NCBI GenBank assembly: GCA_002840835.1
Contig: PHCQ01000048.1
Location: 1-38,380 of the forward strand
From: Betaproteobacteria bacterium HGW-Betaproteobacteria-16
GTDB lineage: Bacteria; Pseudomonadota; Gammaproteobacteria; Burkholderiales; Burkholderiaceae_C
Reading direction: 5' to 3'
DNA length: 38,380 bases
Below, piece by piece: positions 1-7,832 of this stretch. Each line of letters starts with the position of its first letter. The stretch's first letter is position 1. Position numbers and translations under genes: made by a program. The notes beneath the pieces were generated by a model. The model was not told the DNA's origin and searched no databases. It worked only from the letters and a program-made list of their open reading frames with translations.

Positions 1-68
1 AAAGAAACGTAGGCCAAAGAAAGGCGAGCCGAAGTCCGGGGCCCTGCGGGCTTCCTTGCGCTGCTCGC

Positions 69-246
69 GTCGTGGGGGAAATTCGCAAACTTGTCCGCTG
101 CGCGGCCTTCGGACATGCGAATTTCTGATCCCCACGGCGCTGCGCTGCTCAGCCCGGCCACACGGCACAAGCGGGAGCGGACTCCCCCTCGCGCGAGCCG
201 TGACTTCACTCCCTCGCCCCTCTGGGGGAAGGGCTGGGGTGAGGGG
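69..246 (+). repeat. Dispersed two-module repeat, copy A
   Basis: Positions 69-167 match the reverse complement of 38282-38380 at 98 of 99 bases. Module 1 has a 36-base core (84-119) that is identical in three copies in this window and forms an imperfect hairpin with TGTCCG/CGGACA arms. Module 2 (204-246) is a C-rich/G-rich hairpin around CCCTCGCCCCTCTGGGG. No credible gene lies in 1-626; the short frames here have repeat-derived composition. Elements like this are common intergenic repeats in Comamonadaceae (general knowledge, no search run). Confidence 0.85.
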
Positions 247-338
247 CCACGCCAACCAAGCATCCGGAGGAAATGTCCCCGCTCCCGCATTCCGCCGTCA
301 TGCGCTGGCGAGTAGCGCAGGGCCGGGCGGATCAGGGC

Positions 339-600
339 TGCGCATGTCCGAAGGCCGCGCAGCGGACAAGTTTGCGCAGACCCCGTCCGGACCGAGCAAC
401 GCAGTGTGCCCGAAGCGAAGCGCAGGGACAGCGCATCCGGCTCGCCTTTTCTTTGCCTTCTTTCTTTTGGCGACGCAAAAGAAAGAAGGTCGCCCGCCGG
501 GGCGAGGCCCGGCCAAACCAAACTTCCGGAGAAGAAGAGAACTGGCGCGCACAGGCCCCTCACCCCAACCCTCTCCCCAGAGGGGCGAGGGGGTGAAGGC
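339..600 (-). repeat. Dispersed two-module repeat, copy B (inverted)
   Basis: The core at 341-376 is the exact reverse complement of copy A's 84-119, and module 2 (556-599) is the reverse complement of 204-246 with few changes. Copies A and B therefore face each other in 1-600. Between the modules, 440-500 holds a second imperfect palindrome around the TTCTTTCTTTTGG / CAAAAGAAAGAA segment. It lies just downstream of the phnM stop codon and may help end that transcript. Confidence 0.8.
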
Positions 601-626
601 ACGGCTCCCGAAGAGAACCCCTGCGA

Positions 627-1841
627 TCACATCACCCGCATCCCCTCCCTCCAAACCCCCCTCACCACCCCATGCCGTCCCCCATCCGGCAACTCCACCA
701 CCCGCACCTGAATCAGATCCGCCCGCAACCCCTGCTCCAGCGCGCCACGGTCATGCAAACCGGTGGCCCGTGCCGGGTTGCGCGTCACCATGGCCACGGC
801 GTCAGGCAAGGAAGTGATGCCGTCCTGCACCAACCTGAGCACAGCACCCAGCAGGCTGGCGGGCACGTAGTCGCTGGAGAGGATGTCGAGCAGGCCGAGC
901 TGTGCGAGCTCCGCGGCGGCCACGTTGCCGGAGTGGGAGCCACCGCGCACCACGTTCGGGCCGCCCATCACGGTGAGCAGGCCGCGTGCATGTGCCGCGC
1001 GGGCGGCCAGCACGGTGGTCGGGAATTCCGACATGCTGGCGCCTTCCGCGTGGGCTTGCGCCACGTGGGCTTCGGTGGTGTCGTCGTGGCTGGCCAGGGC
1101 AATGCCGTGTTGCTGGCAGTACTGCACGAAGAAGGCGCGGTGCGGTTCGGCGTAGCGGGCCTGCAGCTCGGCAGAGCGGGTGAGTTGCTGCTGGAACTTC
1201 GCTTCGCTCCAGCCCTTTTTGCCGGTGAAGTAGGTGCGGGCCTGGTTCACGTCTTCCCATTGGCGCTGGCCGGGGGTGTGGTCCATCAGCGAGATCAGGC
1301 TCAGACGCGCGTGGCCCTTGAAGGGCTCGAAGAGTTCGATGGTGTTGGGCGCGGGCAGTTCGCAGCGCACGTGCAGGTGATGGTCTGCGCGCAACAGGCC
1401 GGCCCGGGTGGTGTGCTCCAGCGTGTTGATCACGTCGCGCCAGGTGCTGCCGCGGAGGCTGTCGGGGTCGGCATCGCCCACACCGAGCGCGTCGAACACG
1501 GTGGTGATGCCGGCCGCGGCCACTTCGGCGTCGTGTGCGATGAGCGCGGGCAGCGTGGCCCATTGCACTTTAGGGCGCGGCATCAGGTGGCGCTCGAAGT
1601 TGTCGGTGTGCATTTCCACCAAGCCGGGCATGAGGTAGTCGCCCTCCAGGTCCATGCCACCGGTCACTGCCGTGGCGCCGCCGTCGATGGCGTGGATGCG
1701 GCCTTGCTGAACGCTCAGGCTGCCGTTTACCACTTCGTTCGGCAGCACGAGGCGGGCGTTGCGAAACACGGTGGACGCCGTGCCCGTCTGCGGGTCCCGA
1801 TTCGCCATGGCGTTCATTTCGGTGCCGTTGACAGCGTTCAT
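627..1841 (-). CDS. phnM: PhnM1, ribose 1-methylphosphonate 5-triphosphate diphosphatase
   Basis: 404 aa, amidohydrolase superfamily. In the C-P lyase pathway PhnM removes pyrophosphate from alpha-D-ribose 1-phosphonate 5-triphosphate, giving the 5-phosphate used by PhnJ. Visible motifs are EMHTDNFERHLMPRP (metal-binding strand), ASHDDTT, VVRGGSHSGN and LSSDYVPASLL near the C-terminus, all typical of PhnM. The start overlaps the phnL stop by 4 bp (ATGA) and is preceded by GGGGAG at good spacing. It is the last gene of the minus-strand phnG-M operon. About 20 N-terminal residues precede the usual start of homology, with further in-frame Met codons at residues 9 and 12. A second PhnM lies at 13942-15165. 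Confidence 0.93.
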   Translation of the reverse strand: MNAVNGTEMNAMANRDPQTGTASTVFRNARLVLPNEVVNGSLSVQQGRIHAIDGGATAVTGGMDLEGDYLMPGLVEMHTDNFERHLMPRPKVQWATLPALIAHDAEVAAAGITTVFDALGVGDADPDSLRGSTWRDVINTLEHTTRAGLLRADHHLHVRCELPAPNTIELFEPFKGHARLSLISLMDHTPGQRQWEDVNQARTYFTGKKGWSEAKFQQQLTRSAELQARYAEPHRAFFVQYCQQHGIALASHDDTTEAHVAQAHAEGASMSEFPTTVLAARAAHARGLLTVMGGPNVVRGGSHSGNVAAAELAQLGLLDILSSDYVPASLLGAVLRLVQDGITSLPDAVAMVTRNPARATGLHDRGALEQGLRADLIQVRVVELPDGGRHGVVRGVWREGMRVM

Positions 1842-2581
1842 GCCAATGCTCCCCGGAACTGCGCCATGTCCACATGGCGGGTGGCCACGGCTTCGCCCAC
1901 TTCGCGGTCGTGGAAGATGCCGATGACGGCGGTGCCGGCGGCCAGTGCTTCGCGGATGAGTTCGATCACGGTGGCGGTGTTGGCCGCGTCCAGCGAGGCG
2001 GTGGGCTCGTCCAGCAGCAGCAGCGGGCGCTGGCGGATCATGTTGCGCGCGATGTTCACGCGCTGCTGTTCACCGCCGGAGAAGGTGGCCGGTGGCAATG
2101 ACCACAGCGCTTCGGGAATGCGCAGCCGCTGGAGCCACTGGCGGGCGGTGTCTCGGGCTTCTTCGATGGCAACGCCGCCTTCCACCAATGGCTCGGCCAC
2201 CACGTCCAGCGCGCCCACGCGCGGAATCACACGCAGGAACTGGCTCACGTAGCCCACGCTGTGCTGGCGCATGTGCACCAGCGAACGCGGCTCGCAGCGA
2301 GTGAGGTTCAGCGGCGGTTCGCCGGGCGCGCGCAGCACGATCTCGCCCTGGCTGGCGAGGTAATTGGCGTAGATGAGCTTGAGCAGTGTGCTCTTGCCCT
2401 GGCCGGAGGGACCGTCGAGCACCACGCATTCGCCGGGCGCCACACGCAGGTCCACCCCTTTCAGCACATGCAGGGCCAGACCCTGCTGCTGGTGCAGCGT
2501 GAACGATTTGCCCACGCCCCGCAGCTCGATGACTGGTTCAATGACAGGTTCCATGGTCGGTTCGATGGAGAGTATGTTCAT
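1838..2581 (-). CDS. phnL: PhnL, C-P lyase ABC-type ATP-binding subunit
   Basis: 247 aa, a single ABC ATPase domain. Walker A is GPSGQGKST, the signature is FSGGEQQRVNIARN, and Walker B is LLLLDEPTASLD. PhnL is not a transporter ATPase. Together with PhnG, PhnH and PhnI it is required for coupling phosphonate to the ribose of ATP with loss of adenine. Its start overlaps the phnK stop (ATGA at 2578-2581) and its stop overlaps the phnM start. The order K-L-M is the classical one. A PhnL identity rather than a transporter subunit is supported by position and by the absence of a permease beside it. Confidence 0.94.
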   Translation of the reverse strand: MNILSIEPTMEPVIEPVIELRGVGKSFTLHQQQGLALHVLKGVDLRVAPGECVVLDGPSGQGKSTLLKLIYANYLASQGEIVLRAPGEPPLNLTRCEPRSLVHMRQHSVGYVSQFLRVIPRVGALDVVAEPLVEGGVAIEEARDTARQWLQRLRIPEALWSLPPATFSGGEQQRVNIARNMIRQRPLLLLDEPTASLDAANTATVIELIREALAAGTAVIGIFHDREVGEAVATRHVDMAQFRGALA

Positions 2582-3375
2582 GGCTGCAGCACGGAAGAAA
2601 CAAGCAGTTGGGAATACGGGTGCTGGGGGTCGTCGAGCACCTGGTCGGTGAGTCCGGTTTCCACGATGCGGCCACGCTGCATCACCACCATGCGGTGGGC
2701 CAGCAGGCGGGCCACCGCCAGGTCGTGCGTGACGATGACCACGGCCAGCTGCATTTCACGGTTGAGCTGGCGCAGCAAATCCAGCAGACGGGCCTGCACC
2801 GACACGTCGAGACCGGAAGTGGGTTCGTCCATGAACACCAGGCGCGGGTGCGTGACCAGGTTGCGTGCGATCTGCAGCCGCTGTCGCATGCCGCCGGAGA
2901 AGGTGCGCGGCGTGTCGTCGATGCGCGCGGGGTCGATCTCGACCCGCTCCAGCCACTCGGCGGCGGTGGCGCGCAGGCGGCCGTAGTGGCGTTCGCCCAG
3001 CGCCATCAAGCGCTCGCCGATGTTGGCGCCGGCAGACACGTCCATGCGAAGGCCGTCGGCCGGGTTCTGGTGCACGAAGCCCCAGTCGGTGCGGGCCAGC
3101 AGGCGCTGCTGGGCCTGGCTCATGCGGTGCACGTTGTGCAGGCCGCCGTCGCGGGCGCGGAACTCCACCGTGCCACCGGCCGGCGTCGCGCGCGCGGCCA
3201 TCGCGTTGAGCAAGGTGGTCTTGCCGGAACCAGATTCGCCCACAATGGCCAGCACCTCGCCAGGCCAGAGATCAAAGGAAGCGTCCTGCAGCACGGTGCG
3301 CTGGCCGTAGCGGTGGGCCACGTCGCGCACGCGCAGCAGTGGCTGGTCGGCCGAAGCGGGGGGAAGGGTGGTCAT
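2578..3375 (-). CDS. phnK: PhnK, C-P lyase ABC-type ATP-binding subunit
   Basis: 265 aa from an ATG at 3375 preceded by AGGA six bases upstream; the frame stays open further upstream but that part is the shadow of other genes. Walker A is GESGSGKTT, the signature is FSGGMRQRLQIARNL, and Walker B is LVFMDEPTSGLD. PhnK resembles oligopeptide-transporter ATPases. In E. coli it binds the PhnGHIJ core through PhnJ and is needed for C-P bond cleavage in vivo. It overlaps the upstream acetyltransferase stop by 4 bp and the phnL start by 4 bp. Confidence 0.94.
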   Translation of the reverse strand: MTTLPPASADQPLLRVRDVAHRYGQRTVLQDASFDLWPGEVLAIVGESGSGKTTLLNAMAARATPAGGTVEFRARDGGLHNVHRMSQAQQRLLARTDWGFVHQNPADGLRMDVSAGANIGERLMALGERHYGRLRATAAEWLERVEIDPARIDDTPRTFSGGMRQRLQIARNLVTHPRLVFMDEPTSGLDVSVQARLLDLLRQLNREMQLAVVIVTHDLAVARLLAHRMVVMQRGRIVETGLTDQVLDDPQHPYSQLLVSSVLQP

Positions 3376-3857
3376 GTCAATTCCTGTGCAGATTCGGTGT
3401 GGGTCTCGATGACGAAGCTCAGCCCGTGCTGGGCAAAGCCGAGCGAGCGGTAGAAGGTGTGGGCATCTGTGCGGCGCGCGTTGGAAGAGAGCGCGAGCTT
3501 GTAGCAGCCTGCCGCGCGAGCCTGCTGCAGCGCATGCGCCATGAGCGCGCGGCCAATGCCACGGCGCTGGTGGGCGCCACTCACCACCACGTCTTCCGCG
3601 ATGGCCGAGGGTGTGCCGCGGTGCGCCAGGTTGTGCATCACCAGCAGTGCGTAGGTGCCCACGATGGCGTTGGTTTCGTCTTGAGCCACGAACAGGCGGT
3701 AGCTGGGGTAGCGCGCAAACTGCTGCCACACGGTGCGGGCTTCTTCCACTGACAGCACGTGCCCGTCGTCCAGACCGGGTTGTGCGTACAGCGCGAGCAC
3801 GGAGGGCAGATCGGCTTCCAGGGCTTCGCGAATGAGCAGGCTCCCACGCTCGTTCAC
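3372..3857 (-). CDS. GNAT-family N-acetyltransferase inside the phn operon (PhnO-like role)
   Basis: 161 aa from a GTG at 3857 that overlaps the phnJ stop (GTGA); its own stop overlaps the phnK ATG. The acetyl-CoA-binding motif is QRRGIGRALM, with DVVVSGAHQ on the preceding strand and a C-terminal FYRSLGF segment, which is the canonical GNAT layout. In E. coli PhnO acetylates aminoalkylphosphonates before C-P lyase acts. This protein has the right size and operon, but sits between phnJ and phnK rather than after phnN. An aminophosphonate-acetylating role is inferred from context; other amine substrates are possible. Confidence 0.85.
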   Translation of the reverse strand: MNERGSLLIREALEADLPSVLALYAQPGLDDGHVLSVEEARTVWQQFARYPSYRLFVAQDETNAIVGTYALLVMHNLAHRGTPSAIAEDVVVSGAHQRRGIGRALMAHALQQARAAGCYKLALSSNARRTDAHTFYRSLGFAQHGLSFVIETHTESAQELT

Positions 3858-4774
3858 GCGGCGTCTCCCTGGGGGCCGTGCCCGTCTGCGCGGCGCTGCT
3901 GGCAGTGGTCGGAGTCGGAGCACACGTGCATGCGGCCACCTTCGTCGTTGGTGATGATCTCGTCCAGGAACGAGTCGGTGGCGCCGCACAGCGCGCAGGC
4001 GGCGTCCCAACGCTGCACCTCGAACGGGTGGTCATCAAACGCCAGGCTTTCCACCGGCGTGTACGGCGGCACGGCGTAGATGCGCTTTTCGCGGCCGGCG
4101 CCAAACAGCTGCAGCGCCGGATTCATGTGCATCTTGGGGTTGTCGAACTTCGGAATGGGGGAGGGTGCCATGAGGTAGCGGCCATTCACCATCACAGGGT
4201 AGTCGTAGGTGGTGGCGATGTGGCCGTGGCGCGCGATGTCCTCGTACAGCTTCACGTGCATCAGCCCGTATTCGGCCAACGCGTGCAGGGTGCGGGTTTC
4301 GCTGGCGCGCGGCTCCAGTCGCTGCATGGGTTCGGGCACCGGCACCTGGTACACCAGAATCTGCCCTTCGCGCAGCGGCACCTCAGGAATGCGGTGCCGC
4401 GTCTGGATGACGCTGGCTTCCGCCGTGCGGGTGGTGATGGGCACGCCAGCGGTGCGCTGGAAGAAGCGGCGGATGTTGACCGCGTTGACCGTGTCGTCCG
4501 ATCCCTGGTCGATCACCTTGAGCGTGTCCTGCGGCCCCAGCACGGCCGCGGTGACCTGGATGCCGCCGGTGCCCCAGCCGTAAGGCAGCGGCATCTCGCG
4601 CGAGCCAAACGGCACTTGGTGGCCGGGGATGGCCACGGCCTTGAGGATGGCGCGGCGGATCATTCGCTTGGTGCGTTCGTCCAGGTAGGCGAAGTTCACG
4701 CCGGCCTCAAGCGTGGGTTCCCTGTTGGCCTGGGTCATGGCGGTGAGGGCGTGGGCGTCCATGGGGGCGTTCAT
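3854..4774 (-). CDS. phnJ: PhnJ, carbon-phosphorus lyase (radical SAM, 4Fe-4S)
   Basis: 306 aa. This is the catalytic subunit that breaks the C-P bond of ribose 1-phosphonate 5-phosphate by radical SAM chemistry, giving a 1,2-cyclic phosphate and a hydrocarbon. The C-terminus shows exactly the PhnJ cysteine pattern CX2CX21CX5C (CALC, then HVC, then HC), which holds the iron-sulfur cluster. The N-terminal part contains NFAYLDERTKRMIRRAILKA, and GYLQ-like core strands are replaced by typical PhnJ sequence such as VPFGSREMPLPYGWGTGG. The start overlaps the phnI stop (ATGA at 4771-4774). In-frame Met codons at residues 5 and 13 are alternatives. Confidence 0.96.
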   Translation of the reverse strand: MNAPMDAHALTAMTQANREPTLEAGVNFAYLDERTKRMIRRAILKAVAIPGHQVPFGSREMPLPYGWGTGGIQVTAAVLGPQDTLKVIDQGSDDTVNAVNIRRFFQRTAGVPITTRTAEASVIQTRHRIPEVPLREGQILVYQVPVPEPMQRLEPRASETRTLHALAEYGLMHVKLYEDIARHGHIATTYDYPVMVNGRYLMAPSPIPKFDNPKMHMNPALQLFGAGREKRIYAVPPYTPVESLAFDDHPFEVQRWDAACALCGATDSFLDEIITNDEGGRMHVCSDSDHCQQRRADGHGPQGDAA

Positions 4775-5874
4775 GTAGGGGACTCCTCGGTGCGGGTGTT
4801 CAGCAAGGCCTCGGCGCGCATCTGCCGCACCAGTGCCAGCTCCGACTGGAAGTCCACGTAGTGCGGCAGCTTCAAATGCTGCACAAAACCTGAAGCCTCC
4901 AGGCTGTCGCTGTGCGAGAGCACGAATTCCGGCATCTGCGCGGGCGACTCCACCATCTCGCCCAGTTCTTCGGCGCGAAGCGCACGGTCCACCAGGCTCA
5001 TGGCCATGGCCTTGCGTTCGCAGTGGCCAAAGCTCAGCCCATAGCCGCGCGTGAAGGCCGGGGGTTCGGCTGCGCTGCCGGCAAACTGGTTCACCATTTC
5101 ACATTCGGTGATTTCCAGGTCACCAATGGAAATGGCAAAGCCCAGTTCTTCCGGCTCCACCAGCACCTCCACCTGGCCCACGCGCAGCTCGCCCACAAAT
5201 GGGTGCGAATGCGCGTAGCCGCGCTGGGTGGAATACGCCATGGCCAGCAGAAAGCCTTCGTCGCCGCGCGCCAGGTTTTGCAGGCGCGTGGCCCGGGTGG
5301 CGGGAAAGCGCAGCGGTTCGCGGGTGAGGTCGGAGGGCTCGGGGTCGCCTTCTGGAACCGGGTGCCGCTCGATCAACCCTTCCTGGTTGAGCAGGTCCAC
5401 CACGCGCGGCACGGCGTCTGCGGCCGGGGCGTTCACCGGGGCAGGCTTGTCAAGGCCTGCATCGCCTTCGGCCAGCAGGGCGAAGTCCAGCAGACGCTGG
5501 GTGTAGTCGTAGGTGGGGCCGAGCAACTGCCCACCCGGCAGGTCCTTGAAGGTGGCGGAGATGCGGCGCTCCAGCGCCATGCGCGCGGTGTCCAGCGGCA
5601 GCGTGGTGCCCAGGCGCGGCAAGGTGGCCCGGTAGGCGCGCAGCAGGAAGATGGCTTCCACCACATCGCCACTGGCCTGCTTGATGGCCAGCGCGGCCAG
5701 TTCGGGGTCGTAGACCGAACCTTCGGTCATCACGCGGTCCACCGCCAGCTTGAGCTGGGTGCGGATCTGCGCCACGCTGAGTTCGGGCTGTTGCGTGTCG
5801 CCGCGCCGCTGGCGGTCCAGCAGGCGGTAGCTGTTGAGAATGGCGGTTTCCCCGCCCTTGACGGCCACGTACAT
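4771..5874 (-). CDS. phnI: PhnI, C-P lyase core subunit (ribose 1-phosphonate 5-triphosphate synthase)
   Basis: 367 aa, slightly longer than the E. coli protein (about 354 aa). PhnI catalyses the nucleosidase-like displacement of adenine from ATP by phosphonate when supported by PhnG, PhnH and PhnL, and is part of the stable PhnGHIJ core. It begins MYVAVKGGETAI, characteristic of the family, and contains RGYGLSFGHCERKAMAM and LKLPHYVDFQSEL. The ATG has GGAG nine bases upstream and starts 3 bp after the phnH stop. It is translated together with phnH and phnJ. Confidence 0.95.
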   Translation of the reverse strand: MYVAVKGGETAILNSYRLLDRQRRGDTQQPELSVAQIRTQLKLAVDRVMTEGSVYDPELAALAIKQASGDVVEAIFLLRAYRATLPRLGTTLPLDTARMALERRISATFKDLPGGQLLGPTYDYTQRLLDFALLAEGDAGLDKPAPVNAPAADAVPRVVDLLNQEGLIERHPVPEGDPEPSDLTREPLRFPATRATRLQNLARGDEGFLLAMAYSTQRGYAHSHPFVGELRVGQVEVLVEPEELGFAISIGDLEITECEMVNQFAGSAAEPPAFTRGYGLSFGHCERKAMAMSLVDRALRAEELGEMVESPAQMPEFVLSHSDSLEASGFVQHLKLPHYVDFQSELALVRQMRAEALLNTRTEESPT

Positions 5875-5877
5875 GGT

Positions 5878-6498
5878 TCAGTTCTCCAGGGCGGCGAGCG
5901 CCGCGATGCGGGTGGTGCGCGGCAGGCCCACCAGGGCGGCGGGGCTGGCCAGCAGCACGTCCACACCGCGCGGAAAGGCGGCGTGGTTGTGTGCCCATTG
6001 GCCGGCAAAGGTGTCTGGCAGACCCTGCACGGCCAGTGCCTGCGTCGTAGCAATGCCGGGGCCGCTCAAGTGGAACGTGGCGCCGCCATCGAAGCCGGCC
6101 ACGTCGATCACCAGCGTGGTCGAGGTTTCGGGGTCTGTGTCGGTGCCCGGCATGAAGGCCGCGAGGTCGGGCACCTCGTCGCCCTGCGCCACCCAGGCGA
6201 ACTGGGCCTGCGCGGGGAGGCTTACCAACTGGCAGCCGGTGTGAAAGCGCAGCCACGCGGCAGTGCTTGAGCTGGCCAGCCTGGGCGAGAGCCACAGCGC
6301 GCAGTCGGCGTCCAGCAGTGCCAGCAGACACACGGCCGCAGCAGCGTGCCCATGCGCCGGGCATTCGGCGTCGATGGGCATGGGCCACACGCGGCCGGGG
6401 TGCGACAGCGCCTGCAGTGCCACGCGGAACGCGGCCTGGCTGCCCAGCGCCTCCACGGCAAAGCCGGCCTGCATGTCCTGAAGGGAATGGGCGTTCAT
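5878..6498 (-). CDS. phnH: PhnH, C-P lyase core subunit
   Basis: 206 aa, close to the family's usual 190-200. PhnH is a non-catalytic member of the PhnGHIJ complex and is related in fold to PLP-dependent enzymes without binding PLP. Recognisable sequence includes FRVALQALSHPGRVWPM near the N-terminus and the central LLALLDADCALWL segment, both typical of PhnH. The start codon overlaps the phnG stop (ATGA at 6495-6498), and only 2-3 bases separate its stop from the phnI start. Confidence 0.93.
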   Translation of the reverse strand: MNAHSLQDMQAGFAVEALGSQAAFRVALQALSHPGRVWPMPIDAECPAHGHAAAAVCLLALLDADCALWLSPRLASSSTAAWLRFHTGCQLVSLPAQAQFAWVAQGDEVPDLAAFMPGTDTDPETSTTLVIDVAGFDGGATFHLSGPGIATTQALAVQGLPDTFAGQWAHNHAAFPRGVDVLLASPAALVGLPRTTRIAALAALEN

Positions 6499-7016
6499 TG
6501 TTCGTCGTCCTCATCATTGGCGCCGCCGTCGGATTCGCGGGCCAGGGTAAAAAAGTCCACGCGGGTGCTTTGCGCGCGGTCGCTGCGTTCATGGGCCAGA
6601 TTCCGGAGGTGCTGGCGCACGGGCTCCAGCAGTTCGGCGTCCAGTTGCGCCTGGCGGGCCGGGTCTTGCAGCAGCGCGTCGGCCACGGCGGCCAGCATGC
6701 AGTGGCGCTGGTTGCGGCCCAGCACCCAGGCCACGCCGGCCAGTGCACCGGCGGGTTCCTGCAGGCGCAGCGCACAGCGCGTGACCGTGACCTCGCCCAG
6801 GTTGAAGCGTTCGCCCGTGCCACCGGCGCGGCCCTGAACCATCATCAGGCCCACCTCGGGGCGGCGCAGCCAGTGCACGGCCGCGCCCGTGGGGCGGTCC
6901 AGGTAATGGCCCAGTGCGGGCTCCAGCACCGCCAGGGGTGCGCGCGCCAGCAGGGCCATCCATTGCGGGCGTTGAAGGGGCTGGTTAGGCCCGTCATTGT
7001 CAAAAGCGTGAAACAT
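6495..7016 (-). CDS. phnG: PhnG, C-P lyase core subunit
   Basis: 173 aa; E. coli PhnG has 150. The hallmark segment GRAGGTGERFNLGEVTVTRC is present, with WVLGRNQRHCMLAAVADALL after it. PhnG belongs to the PhnGHIJ core and assists PhnI. It is the first gene of the minus-strand operon. The C-terminus ends in an acidic tail (DGGANDEDDE) beyond the usual family length. No strong ribosome-binding site precedes the ATG at 7016; the next Met at residue 20 would lose only unconserved residues. Confidence 0.92.
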   Translation of the reverse strand: MFHAFDNDGPNQPLQRPQWMALLARAPLAVLEPALGHYLDRPTGAAVHWLRRPEVGLMMVQGRAGGTGERFNLGEVTVTRCALRLQEPAGALAGVAWVLGRNQRHCMLAAVADALLQDPARQAQLDAELLEPVRQHLRNLAHERSDRAQSTRVDFFTLARESDGGANDEDDEQ

Positions 7017-7040
7017 TGTGGTGCTACCCTATCGGCTTAC

Positions 7041-7052
7041 TTGTCTAGACAA
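7041..7052. promoter_or_regulatory. PhnF operator candidate, perfect 12-bp palindrome
   Basis: TTGTCTAGACAA is a perfect palindrome between the divergent phnG and phnF genes, 24 bp from the phnG ATG and 42 bp from the phnF ATG. HutC/PhnF-type GntR regulators bind short palindromes of this kind. Near-copies are at 15176-15187 and 15313-15324 in front of the other phosphonate genes. Confidence 0.8.
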
Positions 7053-7094
7053 CTGTTGATTCCAGCAAGCGTAGCCCTCCCAGATGTAGCTTTC

Positions 7095-7832
7095 ATGACA
7101 AACACACTCAGCGCCGACACCCGCGAACATTTCTGGACCCACATCGCCAACGAGATTGCACAGGCCATTGGCCAGGGCGTGTACGCGCCCGGCGAACGCC
7201 TCCCTTCAGAGCACTCGCTGGCCGAGCGCTTTGGTGTGAACCGCCACACCATCCGGCGCTCGCTGTCCGCGCTGGTGCAGCGCGGCCTGGTGCGGGCCGA
7301 GCAGGGCAGCGGCACCTATGTGGAAGACTTCGCGGTGGACCTGGCCATCGGCAAGCGCACGCGCCACCGGCAGAACCTGGCCCAGGCCGGTTTGCGCGGC
7401 GGCCTGCGCGTGCTGGAAAGCGCCCGCGTGCGCGCCACCGCCGACCAGGCCCGTGCGCTGCAGGTGCCCGCACGCAGCATGCTGCTGCACCTGCTGGTGC
7501 TGGGCGAAGGCGCGGGCCAGCCGCTGCACGTGAGCGACCGGTACTTTCCCCTGCCGCGCTTCCACGGCCTGGCAGAGATCGTTCGCGACACCGGCTCCAT
7601 CACCCAGGCTTTCACCGCGCACGGCGTGACCGACTACATCCGCCACGAAAGCCGCATCAGCGCCCGCCTGCCCGATGCCCGCACCGCTGGCCACCTGCGC
7701 CAGGGCACGGCGCGGCCCGCGCTGTATGTGACCAAGGTGAACACCGACATGGCCGGCGTGCCCATCGAATACGCCGAAACCTGGTTCGCCGGCGACCGCG
7801 TCACGCTCACGGTGAACCACGATGGCGAATGA
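7095..7832 (+). CDS. phnF: PhnF-type GntR/HutC transcriptional regulator
   Basis: 245 aa from an ATG at 7095; the frame is open further upstream but runs through phnG and phnH in antisense. The N-terminus holds a GntR winged helix-turn-helix (GERLPSEHSLAERFGVNRHT followed by TIRRSLSALVQRGLVRAEQG and GTYV), and the C-terminus a UTRA ligand-binding domain ending in EYAETWFAGDRVTLTV. In phosphonate loci PhnF homologues act as repressors relieved by a pathway ligand or phosphate limitation. It diverges from phnG, shares the intergenic operator with it, and is followed with an 11-bp overlap by the DUF1045 gene. Confidence 0.92.
   Translation: MTNTLSADTREHFWTHIANEIAQAIGQGVYAPGERLPSEHSLAERFGVNRHTIRRSLSALVQRGLVRAEQGSGTYVEDFAVDLAIGKRTRHRQNLAQAGLRGGLRVLESARVRATADQARALQVPARSMLLHLLVLGEGAGQPLHVSDRYFPLPRFHGLAEIVRDTGSITQAFTAHGVTDYIRHESRISARLPDARTAGHLRQGTARPALYVTKVNTDMAGVPIEYAETWFAGDRVTLTVNHDGE

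Noticed and set aside
672..2252. A 526-codon open frame on the plus strand opposite phnM and phnL
   Set aside because: The reading is rich in His, Gly, Ala and Val without any family signature, typical of the antisense of GC-rich genes. The minus-strand genes are unmistakable.
4912..6270. A 452-codon open frame on the plus strand opposite phnI and phnH
   Set aside because: Shadow of two well-identified C-P lyase genes.
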